Of a stretch of DNA of 64,000 bases, positions 40,394 to 47,179 are shown one piece after another. Position numbers and translations under genes: made by a program. The stretch is from assembly GCF_014650815.1 (NCBI RefSeq), contig NZ_BMVR01000013.1:186001-250000 (forward strand). The letters run 5' to 3'. Each line of letters begins with the position of its first letter. Positions within the stretch are counted from its first letter, which is position 1. This DNA comes from Streptomyces flavofungini (GTDB lineage Bacteria > Actinomycetota > Actinomycetes > Streptomycetales > Streptomycetaceae). The notes below the pieces were generated by a model. The model searched no databases and was not told where the DNA came from. It saw only the letters and a list, made by a program, of their open reading frames with translations.

Positions 40394-40644
40394 TCGCGAC
40401 CGCGTCTCCTCCGGCTCCCGCAGCCCCACCAGCGCCTGGACCGGCAGCAGATGGACACCGCGCAGATCCACGTCCGAGTCCCGGGACGGGAACCCGTACA
40501 GGTGCGCCCCGGAAACCGTGGCGAAGACCAGCGGGTCGGGCTGCTCCGCGACGACGGAGCCCAGGTCGGCCGCACTGAGTTCGATCATCCGCACAGCATC
40601 CCAGACGACCGGAAGCGGCAACCGGGCAGCCGCCCCGCACACAC

Positions 40645-40686
40645 GGCGGCCGCCCGCCCCCGGGTCCGGGAGCGGGCGGCCGCCGA
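40645..40686 (-). terminator. hairpin terminator downstream of rluB
   Basis: A 14-bp perfect stem (cggcggccgcccgc at 40645-40658 with 40673-40686) with a 14-nt loop begins about 16 bp past the rluB stop codon and would end the parA-to-rluB operon. Confidence 0.85.
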
Positions 40687-40701
40687 CGTACGCGCGCAGG
40701 C

Positions 40702-41979
40702 CTACAGGTCGACTTCCTGCATCAGCATGCCGACCTCGGTGTTGGACAGGCGGCGCAGCCAGCCCGACTTCTGGTCGCCCAGGGTGATCGGGCCGAAGGC
40801 GACGCGCACCAGCTTGTCGACCGGGAACCCGGCCTCGGCGAGCATGCGGCGCACGATGTGCTTGCGGCCCTCGTGCAGGGTCACCTCGACCAGGTAGTTC
40901 TTGCCGGTCTGCTCGACGACGCGGAAGTGGTCCGCCTTCGCGTACCCGTCCTCCAGCTGGATGCCGTCCTTGAGCTGCTTGCCCAGGTCGCGCGGGATCG
41001 GGCCGACGATGTGCGCCAGGTAGACCTTCTTCACGCCGTACTTGGGGTGGGTCAGGCGGTGCGCCAGCTCACCGTGGTTGGTGAGCAGGATGACGCCCTC
41101 GGTCTCGGTGTCGAGCCGCCCCACGTGGAACAGCCGCGTCTCGCGGTTGTTCGTGTAGTCGCCGAGGCACTGGCGCCCTTCGTTGTCCTCCATGGTGGAG
41201 ACGACACCGGCGGGCTTGTTCAGGGCGAAGAACTGGTACGACTGCGTGGCCACCGTGAGGCCGTCGACCTTGATCTCGTCCTTCTCCGGCTCGACGCGCA
41301 GGCCCTGCTCCAGGACGATCTCGCCGTTGACCTCGACGCGGGACTGCTCGATCAGCTCCTCGCAGGCGCGCCGCGAGCCGTAGCCCGCGCGGGCCAGGAT
41401 CTTCTGCAGCCGCTCGCCCTCCTGCTCGGCGCCGGGGAAGGTCTTGGGCGGGCTGACCTTGGGCTTGCCCGCGTACCGCTCGCGGTTGCGCTCCTCGGCC
41501 CGCGCCTCGTACTCGCGCGAGCGCGCGGGGGCCGTACGACCCCGGCCGCGCTGCTGCTCGGACTGGCGGGGGCCGCCCTTGGCGCCGCCGCGCGCCGACG
41601 CGCCACGACCCGACTTCGGGCCGTCCTGCGTGCCGCCGGGGCCTACGTCGTAGCGCCGCTCCTCGGGGCGGGGCTTGCTGGGACGGCCGGGGACCTGCCG
41701 GTCGTCGCGGCCGCCACCGGCACCCCGGTAGTCACCGCGACCGCCGCCACCGCTGCCGCCGCGCCCACCACCGGTGGGACGGCCACCGCTGTCGCCACGG
41801 CCGCCACCACCGGGGCGGCCACCGCTGTCGCCTCGCCCGCCACCGCCACCGGGGCGGCCACCACTGTTGCCACGGCCGCCACCGCTGGGGCGGCCGCCGC
41901 TGTTGCCGCGGCCGCCGCTGTTGCCACCACGGCTCCCGCCGTTGTTTCCGCTGCTGTTCCTGCCGCTGCTGCTTCGCAT
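40702..41979 (-). CDS. rluB: 23S rRNA pseudouridine synthase, RluB/RsuA family, with long Gly/Arg-rich N-terminus
   Basis: A 425-residue protein. The first ~185 residues are a low-complexity RGG-type tail (repeats of GGRGDSGGRPGGG, then basic sequence), which probably binds RNA. An S4 domain follows (RLQKILARAGYGSRRACEEL), then the synthase domain with LNKPAGVVST and the catalytic Asp in VGRLDTETEG, and a C-terminal RRMLAEAGFPVDKLVR. It would modify a uridine of 23S rRNA. The start ATG 41979 is preferred over TTG 41982. It lies 12 bp after scpB. Confidence 0.93.
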   Translation of the reverse strand: MRSSSGRNSSGNNGGSRGGNSGGRGNSGGRPSGGGRGNSGGRPGGGGGRGDSGGRPGGGGRGDSGGRPTGGGRGGSGGGGRGDYRGAGGGRDDRQVPGRPSKPRPEERRYDVGPGGTQDGPKSGRGASARGGAKGGPRQSEQQRGRGRTAPARSREYEARAEERNRERYAGKPKVSPPKTFPGAEQEGERLQKILARAGYGSRRACEELIEQSRVEVNGEIVLEQGLRVEPEKDEIKVDGLTVATQSYQFFALNKPAGVVSTMEDNEGRQCLGDYTNNRETRLFHVGRLDTETEGVILLTNHGELAHRLTHPKYGVKKVYLAHIVGPIPRDLGKQLKDGIQLEDGYAKADHFRVVEQTGKNYLVEVTLHEGRKHIVRRMLAEAGFPVDKLVRVAFGPITLGDQKSGWLRRLSNTEVGMLMQEVDL

Positions 41980-41991
41980 CAAAGTTCCGTC

Positions 41992-42657
41992 TTAGTCGTC
42001 TGCGTCCTCGTAACCCGGCGCATCGGGTGCGTCCGGGTCGAACGACGGGACACCTTCCTGCGTCTCCCCCTCGATCGCGTCCGCCTCGGGGAGGAAGGGC
42101 GCGAGCTCGGGGAGCTCGTCCAGGCCGCGCAGGCCCATCCGCTCCAGGAAGTAGTTCGTCGTCCTGTACAGGATCGCACCTGTTTCGGGTTCCGCGCCCG
42201 CCTCCTCCACGAGCCCCCGCTGCAACAGGGTGCGCATGACCCCGTCGCAGTTCACTCCGCGCACCGCCGAGACCCGCGACCGGCTGACCGGCTGGCGGTA
42301 GGCGACGACGGCGAGGGTCTCCAGGGCCGCCTGGGTGAGCCGGGCGTGCTGGCCGTCCAGAACGAAGCCCTCCACGGCGGGGGCGTACGCGGGCCGGGTG
42401 TAGAACCGCCAGCCGCCCGCCACCAGCCGCAGCTCGAAGCCGCGGCCCTGGACGGTGTACTCGTCGGCCAGCTCCCGCAGGGCGTCCGCCACGGCCCGCC
42501 GGGGGCGTTCCAGGACCTTCGCCAGGTGCTCCTCGGTCGCGGGCTCGTCCACGACCATCAGGACGGCCTCCAGGGCGGGCTTGAGGTCGAGCTCGGCGAC
42601 GGCGGACCGCAGGTCTCCCACGGGGCCCTCGGGGCTCCCCTGCTGCACAGCGCTCAC
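41992..42657 (-). CDS. scpB: segregation and condensation protein B
   Basis: A 221-residue protein with the two winged-helix domains of ScpB: LKPALEAVLMVVDEPATEEHLAKVL and RLTQAALETLAVVAYRQPVSRSRVSAVRGVNCDGVMRTLL, ending in an acidic tail. ScpB dimers bind the kleisin ScpA and SMC to form the condensin complex for chromosome segregation. The start GTG 42657 overlaps the scpA stop codon (GTGA), so the two are coupled. Confidence 0.96.
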   Translation of the reverse strand: MSAVQQGSPEGPVGDLRSAVAELDLKPALEAVLMVVDEPATEEHLAKVLERPRRAVADALRELADEYTVQGRGFELRLVAGGWRFYTRPAYAPAVEGFVLDGQHARLTQAALETLAVVAYRQPVSRSRVSAVRGVNCDGVMRTLLQRGLVEEAGAEPETGAILYRTTNYFLERMGLRGLDELPELAPFLPEADAIEGETQEGVPSFDPDAPDAPGYEDADD

Positions 42658-43754
42658 GGCTTCCTCTCCTCGTCCGGCTCGGGGGCCCGGTCGAACTCGT
42701 CGGTCACGGTCGGCTCCGCCGCGCCGTCCCCGCCGGTCCAGCGCACCATCAGCTCGCCGAGCGCGTCCTCCTGGTCCAGAGCGACGGCCTTCTCCCGGTA
42801 CAGCTCCAGGAGGGCCAGGAAGCGGGCGACGACGGTGAGGGTGTCGTCGGGCCCCAGCTCCGCGATCAGGGCCCGGAAACTCGCCTCGCCCTGCTCCTTC
42901 AGCCGCGCCACCACCACGGCGGCCTGCTCGCGCACGCTCACCAGCGGGGCGTGGATGTGGTCGATGTACACCTGCGGCTTCGCCCGGGGCTGCATCGCCT
43001 TCACGGCGAGCTTGGCGAACCCTTCGGCGCCGATGCTGATGACGACCTCGGGCAGCAGCTCCGCATGGTGCGGCTCCAGGCCGACGGTGCGCGGATAGCG
43101 CCGCGCCTCCTCGTCGAGCCGCCCGCTGAAGATGTCCGCGATCTGCTTGTACGCGCGGTACTGCAGCAGCCGCGCGAACAGCAGGTCCCGCGCTTCCAGC
43201 AACGCCAGGTCGGCCTCGTCCTCGACCTCGGCGACGGGCAGCAGCCGCGCCGCCTTCAGATCGAGCAGCGTCGCCGCGACCACCAGGAACTCGGTCGTCT
43301 GATCCAGGTCCCAGTCCGGCCCCATGGCGCGGATGTGCACCATGAACTCATCGGTCACCTTGGACAGCGCGACTTCGGTGACATCCATCTTGTGCTTCGC
43401 GATGAGCTGAAGCAGCAGATCGAACGGCCCTTCGAAGTTCGCGAGCCGAACCTTGAACCGCCCGTCGTCGGGCTCGGCCGGAGCGTCCTCGGCGGCCGGA
43501 GCTTCCTCCATGTCCGCGTTGTGGGCAGGCGTTCCGCACGGCGAGTGGGATCTCCCCTGCTCGAGCGGAGCCGAGAGCTTGGGGACGTGAGGGCACAACG
43601 CCACGGTGCCGGACTGTTCCGGCTCCCCACCCAGGGGCTCCGGGGGCTCGCCCCCGGTTTCGGGAAGGGGCGGGCTTGGGGAAGCAACCGCTCCACCACG
43701 CCCCAACGACCGCCGAGGACGACGGGGCTGGGCAGGTACGGCGTCGGTCGGCAT
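42654..43754 (-). CDS. scpA: segregation and condensation protein A (kleisin) with repeat-extended N-terminus
   Basis: A 366-residue protein. The canonical kleisin begins near residue 98 (RFKVRLANFEGPFDLLLQLIAKHKMD) and continues through KVTDEFMVHIRAMGPDWDL, LVVAATLLDLKAARLLP and a C-terminal winged helix. Residues about 26-80 are unusual: they are encoded by two hairpin-type repeats (43616-43678 and 43516-43601) that stay in frame, giving a Pro/Ser-rich linker (SPSPPLPETGGEPPEPLGG; KLSAPLEQGRSH). The start ATG 43754 (MPTDAVPAQPRRPRRSLGRG) matches the usual basic family N-terminus, so the repeats lie after it. Downstream starts near 43510 (MEEAPAAEDA) would avoid them. Confidence 0.93.
   Translation of the reverse strand: MPTDAVPAQPRRPRRSLGRGGAVASPSPPLPETGGEPPEPLGGEPEQSGTVALCPHVPKLSAPLEQGRSHSPCGTPAHNADMEEAPAAEDAPAEPDDGRFKVRLANFEGPFDLLLQLIAKHKMDVTEVALSKVTDEFMVHIRAMGPDWDLDQTTEFLVVAATLLDLKAARLLPVAEVEDEADLALLEARDLLFARLLQYRAYKQIADIFSGRLDEEARRYPRTVGLEPHHAELLPEVVISIGAEGFAKLAVKAMQPRAKPQVYIDHIHAPLVSVREQAAVVVARLKEQGEASFRALIAELGPDDTLTVVARFLALLELYREKAVALDQEDALGELMVRWTGGDGAAEPTVTDEFDRAPEPDEERKP
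43516..43601. repeat. inverted-repeat-bounded element in scpA, probably with a nested hairpin repeat
   Basis: The ends are exact complements (gcgttgtg at 43516-43523 and cacaacgc at 43594-43601). Inside lies tctcccctgctcgagcgg ... gagagcttgggga (about 43551-43585), which is the same kind of hairpin unit as the inserts in the two nucleotidyltransferase genes. This looks like one repeat inside another. Confidence 0.75.
43616..43678. repeat. G/C hairpin repeat in the scpA coding region
   Basis: The segment gctccgggggctcgcccccgg forms a hairpin and is followed by tttcgggaaggggcgggcttggggaa. It shares the cgggaagggg-cggg-ttgggga end with the dispersed repeats at 11266-11400 and 58745-58952. Confidence 0.7.
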
Positions 43755-43803
43755 CACGGTCCAAGGAAACAGCGGCGGCGAAGCATTACGCGGAAAGGTA
43801 CCG

Positions 43804-44403
43804 CTACCGCCCGCGCAGCCGTCGTACGAGGATGCTCGCGTCCCCACGCGATTCGAGGTCGGCGAGCACCACGGCCACCGCCTCCCGCACGATCCGCCCC
43901 CGGTCCACCGCGAGCCCGTGCTCCCCGCGCAGCACGAGCCGCGCGTGCTCCAGGTCCATGAGTTCCTCGGCGGAGACGTACACGGTGATCTTCTCGTCGT
44001 GCCGCTCGCGCCCGCTGGGCCGCCGGTTGGCGGCACGGGCGCGCCGCCGCGCCTGCGCGGACGTGCCACCGGCCGCGTTCGCGGACTTGCCGCCGGCCGC
44101 GGGGCTGGCAGAACCTTCCTGCGCGGCCCGGCGCCCGGCCGCCTTCTCGGCGTCGGTACCGGCCGCGGACCGGCTGCGCGAACCGCCGCCGGACTCCGCG
44201 TCGGCCGCGGCGTGTTCGGCGTTCTCAGGGCCCTCGTCGTCCCCTTGCGGGGCGCTGTGGGACTCCTCGGCGGCCGCTTCGTCGCTCTCGCCCGCCGGAG
44301 CGGGCACCCTCGCCTCGCCATTCGCCTGGCGCCGCGGGCTGGACGCCTGCAGCGCCATCCCCCCGGTCGTACGGAACAGTTCGTCGGCCCCCGGCAGACT
44401 CAC
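43804..44403 (-). CDS. putative ribbon-helix-helix partner protein of ParA
   Basis: A 199-residue protein. The N-terminal two thirds are disordered (Ala/Glu/Ser-rich). The C-terminal ~70 residues (EKITVYVSAEELMDLEHARLVLRGEHG, then RGRIVREAVAVVLADLESRG) read as a beta-strand followed by two helices, the order of ribbon-helix-helix DNA-binding proteins. Preferred start GTG 44403 overlaps the parA stop codon (GTGA); GTG 44415 is an alternative. Position between parA and scpA, with coupled translation, suggests a centromere- or cargo-binding partner for this ParA. The RHH reading is by pattern only. Confidence 0.7.
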   Translation of the reverse strand: MSLPGADELFRTTGGMALQASSPRRQANGEARVPAPAGESDEAAAEESHSAPQGDDEGPENAEHAAADAESGGGSRSRSAAGTDAEKAAGRRAAQEGSASPAAGGKSANAAGGTSAQARRRARAANRRPSGRERHDEKITVYVSAEELMDLEHARLVLRGEHGLAVDRGRIVREAVAVVLADLESRGDASILVRRLRGR

Positions 44404-45575
44404 TCGGCGTGACACCGGGCGAGCACCTCCCTGGCGAGCTGGCGATAGGCGGCCGCGCCGACCGAGTTCGAGGCGTACGTCGTGATCGGCTCACCGGCGA
44501 CCGTGGTCTCCGGGAAGCGCACGGTCCGCCCGATCACCGTGTGGTAGACGTGATCGTCGAACGCCTCGACCACGCGCGCGAGGACCTCACGGCTGTGCAC
44601 CGTGCGCGAGTCGTACATCGTCGCGAGGATGCCGTCGAGCTCCAGGTCGGGGTTGAGCCGCTCCTGGACCTTCTCGATGGTCTCCGTGAGCAGGGCGACA
44701 CCGCGCAGCGCGAAGAACTCGCACTCCAGCGGCACGATCACCTTGTGCGCGGCGGTGAGCGCGTTGACGGTGAGCAGGCCGAGCGAGGGCTGACAGTCGA
44801 TCACGATGTAGTCGTAGTCGGCCATCAGCGGCTTGAGCGCGCGCTGCAGCGTGGACTCGCGCGCGACCTCGCTGACCAACTGCACCTCGGCGGCGGACAG
44901 GTCGATGTTGCTGGGCAGCAGGTCCATGTTGGGGACCGCCGTCTTCAGCAGGACCTCGTCGGCCGACATGCCCCGCTCCATGAGCAGGTTGTAGACCGTG
45001 AGGTCGAGCTCCATCGGGTTCACACCGAGACCCACCGAGAGCGCGCCCTGCGGATCGAAGTCGACGAGCAGCACCCGGCGCCCGTACTCCGCGAGCGCGG
45101 CGCCCAGATTGATGGTCGACGTGGTCTTGCCGACGCCGCCCTTCTGGTTGCACATCGCGATGATCTTCGCGGGGCCGTGGTCGGTCAACGGCCCCGGGAT
45201 CGGGAAGTACGGCAGCGGGCGTCCCGTGGGGCCGATGCGCTCGCGGCGCTGACGGGCAGCGTCCGGCGCGAGCGTGGCCGCGTACTCGGGATCGGGCTCG
45301 TACTCCGCGTCGGGGTCGTAGAAGTGACCCTGGGGCAGTTCCTCGTAGTCGGCGAGAGGGGTGGGGGTGGTGTTCTCGCCACTCCGGTCGCCGGCCATGG
45401 CGTTCACGTGATGGCCATCCATGCTCTGGGGTGCTGACTGTGTCGGCTGCGGACTCTGGCGGGCTTCGAAGGTGCGGACAGCGACGGAGCCGACAGCCTG
45501 AAGCCCGACGGGGCCTTGGCCTCGCCCAGTCATTCCTGGTTGACCACCCCCGGGAGCAAATGTCGACTCATTCAC
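44400..45575 (-). CDS. ParA/MinD-family ATPase of the scpAB operon
   Basis: A 391-residue ParA-like ATPase. After a ~130-residue variable, Pro/Tyr-rich N-terminus comes the deviant Walker A CNQKGGVGKTTSTINLG near residue 141, with its signature Lys, the A' motif VLLVDFDPQGALSVGLG, and the Walker B-like YDYIVIDCQPSLG. These proteins dimerise on ATP and bind DNA to position cargo. It is not the parAB-oriC system: no ParB and no parS site (GTTTCACGTGAAAC) is seen. The same gene precedes scpA in Mycobacterium. Start GTG 45575 with GGAGG 11 bp upstream. Confidence 0.92.
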   Translation of the reverse strand: MNESTFAPGGGQPGMTGRGQGPVGLQAVGSVAVRTFEARQSPQPTQSAPQSMDGHHVNAMAGDRSGENTTPTPLADYEELPQGHFYDPDAEYEPDPEYAATLAPDAARQRRERIGPTGRPLPYFPIPGPLTDHGPAKIIAMCNQKGGVGKTTSTINLGAALAEYGRRVLLVDFDPQGALSVGLGVNPMELDLTVYNLLMERGMSADEVLLKTAVPNMDLLPSNIDLSAAEVQLVSEVARESTLQRALKPLMADYDYIVIDCQPSLGLLTVNALTAAHKVIVPLECEFFALRGVALLTETIEKVQERLNPDLELDGILATMYDSRTVHSREVLARVVEAFDDHVYHTVIGRTVRFPETTVAGEPITTYASNSVGAAAYRQLAREVLARCHAE

Positions 45576-45920
45576 AAGTCGTCTTACCTCCTTGGTGACC
45601 AGGAAATTTCTAGATAGGTCAGCGTGGCACCATGCCGACGGTTGGCGACTCTATGGCGTGTCACCACTCCGCAGCAACACAATCCGCCGGACCCGGCCCG
45701 ATGTGTCGGCAATGGAACATCCCGATGTCAAGGGCGCACTGCATGGCATCGCCGCGTTTGCGTGGTGGACGAATCGCCCAAATGTTTACGTACAAGGCGA
45801 GTTGAGCGAGTGTACGCCCAACCGCCCGCGGCCGGACCCCTCACAAGGTCCGGCCGCGGGCGTGAGATTGACGACTTCCGTTGACCCAAGCCGACGGAAA
45901 AGCCGTGGTCGGCGTGGCGG
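45576..45920. other. intergenic region between ald and parA
   Basis: A 345-bp region of lower G+C and no coding bias. It holds the ald terminator (45823-45862) and must hold the promoter of the parA-rluB operon; the A/T-rich stretch 45595-45620 is the likeliest place. No other gene is visible. Confidence 0.65.
45823..45862 (-). terminator. strong hairpin terminator downstream of ald
   Basis: A perfect 16-bp stem (cgcccgcggccggacc at 45823-45838 with 45847-45862) and an 8-nt loop lie about 60 bp after the ald stop codon. Confidence 0.88.
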
Positions 45921-47036
45921 TCAGCCGAGCAGCGACTCGATCTCGATGTGCTCGAGACCGTGCGCCTCGGCGACCTCCTTGTAAACGACCTTGCCGTCAT
46001 GGGTGTTGAGGCCCAGGGCGAGCGCGGGGTCGCGGCGCAGGGCCTCGGCCCAGCCGCGGTTCGCCAGCTCGACGATGTACGGCATCGTGGCGTTGGTCAG
46101 GGCGTATGTCGAGGTGTTGGGCACCGCGCCGGGCATGTTGGCGACGCAGTAGAAGACCGAGTCGTGGACCGGGAAGGTCGGCTCGGCGTGCGTGGTGGGA
46201 CGCGAGTCCTCGAAGCAGCCGCCCTGGTCGATCGCGATGTCGACAAGGACACTTCCGGGCTTCATCCGCGACACCAGCTCGTTGGTGACGAGCTTGGGGG
46301 CCTTCGCACCCGGGATGAGGACGGCACCGATGACGAGGTCGGCCTCGAGGCAGGCCTTCTCCAGCTCGAAGGCGTTGGAGACGACGGTCTGGATCTTCGT
46401 GCCGAAGATCTTGTCGGCTTCCTTGAGCTTGTTGATGTCGCGGTCGAGCAGGGTCACGTGGAAACCCATGCCGATGGCGATCTGCGCGGCGTTCCAGCCG
46501 GAGACGCCACCGCCGATGACGACGGCCTTGCCCGCGGCCACTCCGGGGACGCCGCCGGGCAGCACACCGCGGCCGCCGTTGGCGCGCATCAGGTGGTAGG
46601 CGCCGACCTGCGGGGCCAGGCGGCCCGCGACCTCGGACATCGGGGCGAGCAGCGGCAGGGCGCGGCTGGGCAGCTCCACCGTCTCGTAGGCGATGGCGGT
46701 GGTGCCGGACTCCAGGAGGGCGTCCGTGCACTCCTTGGAGGCGGCCAGATGCAGGTAGGTGAAGAGCGTCTGGTCCTTGCGGAGGCGGTGGTACTCCTCG
46801 GCGATCGGCTCCTTGACCTTCAGGAGCAGGTCGGCCGTGGCCCACACCTCGTCGGCGGTCTCCAGGATCTCGGCGCCGGCGGCGACGTACTCGCCGTCCG
46901 TGATCGAGGAGCCGACGCCGGCGTTGCGCTCGATGACGACCTGGTGGCCGTGGCGCACCAGCTCGTGCACGCCGGCGGGGGTGATGGCCACCCGGAACTC
47001 GTTGTTCTTGACCTCGCGGGGGATGCCGACCTTCAC
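45921..47036 (-). CDS. ald: alanine dehydrogenase
   Basis: A 371-residue enzyme, the same length as M. tuberculosis Ald. It has the signatures VGIPREVKNNEFRVAITPAG at the N-terminus (catalytic region), LFTYLHLAA, the NAD-binding VVIGGGVSGWNAAQIAIGMG, and HDSVFYCVANMPGAVPNTST. It interconverts L-alanine and pyruvate plus ammonia with NAD. The start GTG 47036 gives MKVGIPREV and has an AGGA 10 bp upstream; GTG 47045 (VIDVKVG) is the alternative but is too close to that site. Single gene with its own terminator. Confidence 0.96.
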   Translation of the reverse strand: MKVGIPREVKNNEFRVAITPAGVHELVRHGHQVVIERNAGVGSSITDGEYVAAGAEILETADEVWATADLLLKVKEPIAEEYHRLRKDQTLFTYLHLAASKECTDALLESGTTAIAYETVELPSRALPLLAPMSEVAGRLAPQVGAYHLMRANGGRGVLPGGVPGVAAGKAVVIGGGVSGWNAAQIAIGMGFHVTLLDRDINKLKEADKIFGTKIQTVVSNAFELEKACLEADLVIGAVLIPGAKAPKLVTNELVSRMKPGSVLVDIAIDQGGCFEDSRPTTHAEPTFPVHDSVFYCVANMPGAVPNTSTYALTNATMPYIVELANRGWAEALRRDPALALGLNTHDGKVVYKEVAEAHGLEHIEIESLLG

Positions 47037-47179
47037 GTCGATCACGGTCCTTGGCTCAGGGGGGGTTCGGGCAATGCGGTACAAACCGGCACGCAAGCGA
47101 GCGCATCGGAAGACACCACGTAAGCACGCGGCGGAGCCAGTCTAATGAAGGATTTCTCGCTGTCTAGCCTTCCAATACT

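Larger units (their letters stand above)
39777..40588 (-). pseudogene. second nucleotidyltransferase gene, frameshifted
   Basis: From ATG 40588 the protein begins MIELSAADLG with the NTase site SGAHLYGFPSRDSDVDLRG, then crosses an in-frame hairpin repeat (40352-40393) between EETR and DGVEMDLV, and stops at TGA near 40316. Homology resumes in another frame (HDLRKFVRLLLRRNGYVLEQLLSPLVV) to the stop at 39777. The break reads gtcacgacctg where gtcacgcacgacctg is expected, which is loss of one CACG from a CACGCACG pair. A 27-bp tandem repeat near the C-terminus adds copies of ADVEHARVA. It is tail-to-tail with the first NTase gene, and both may derive from one duplication. Confidence 0.82.

Noticed and set aside
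40858..43098. Long plus-strand frame antisense to rluB, scpB and scpA
   Set aside because: Composition is that of a reverse-complement shadow and the minus-strand genes are clear families.
44400..45920. A chromosomal parABS centromere site near parA
   Set aside because: No GTTTCACGTGAAAC-like sequence and no parB gene are present; this ParA belongs to the scpAB operon type.
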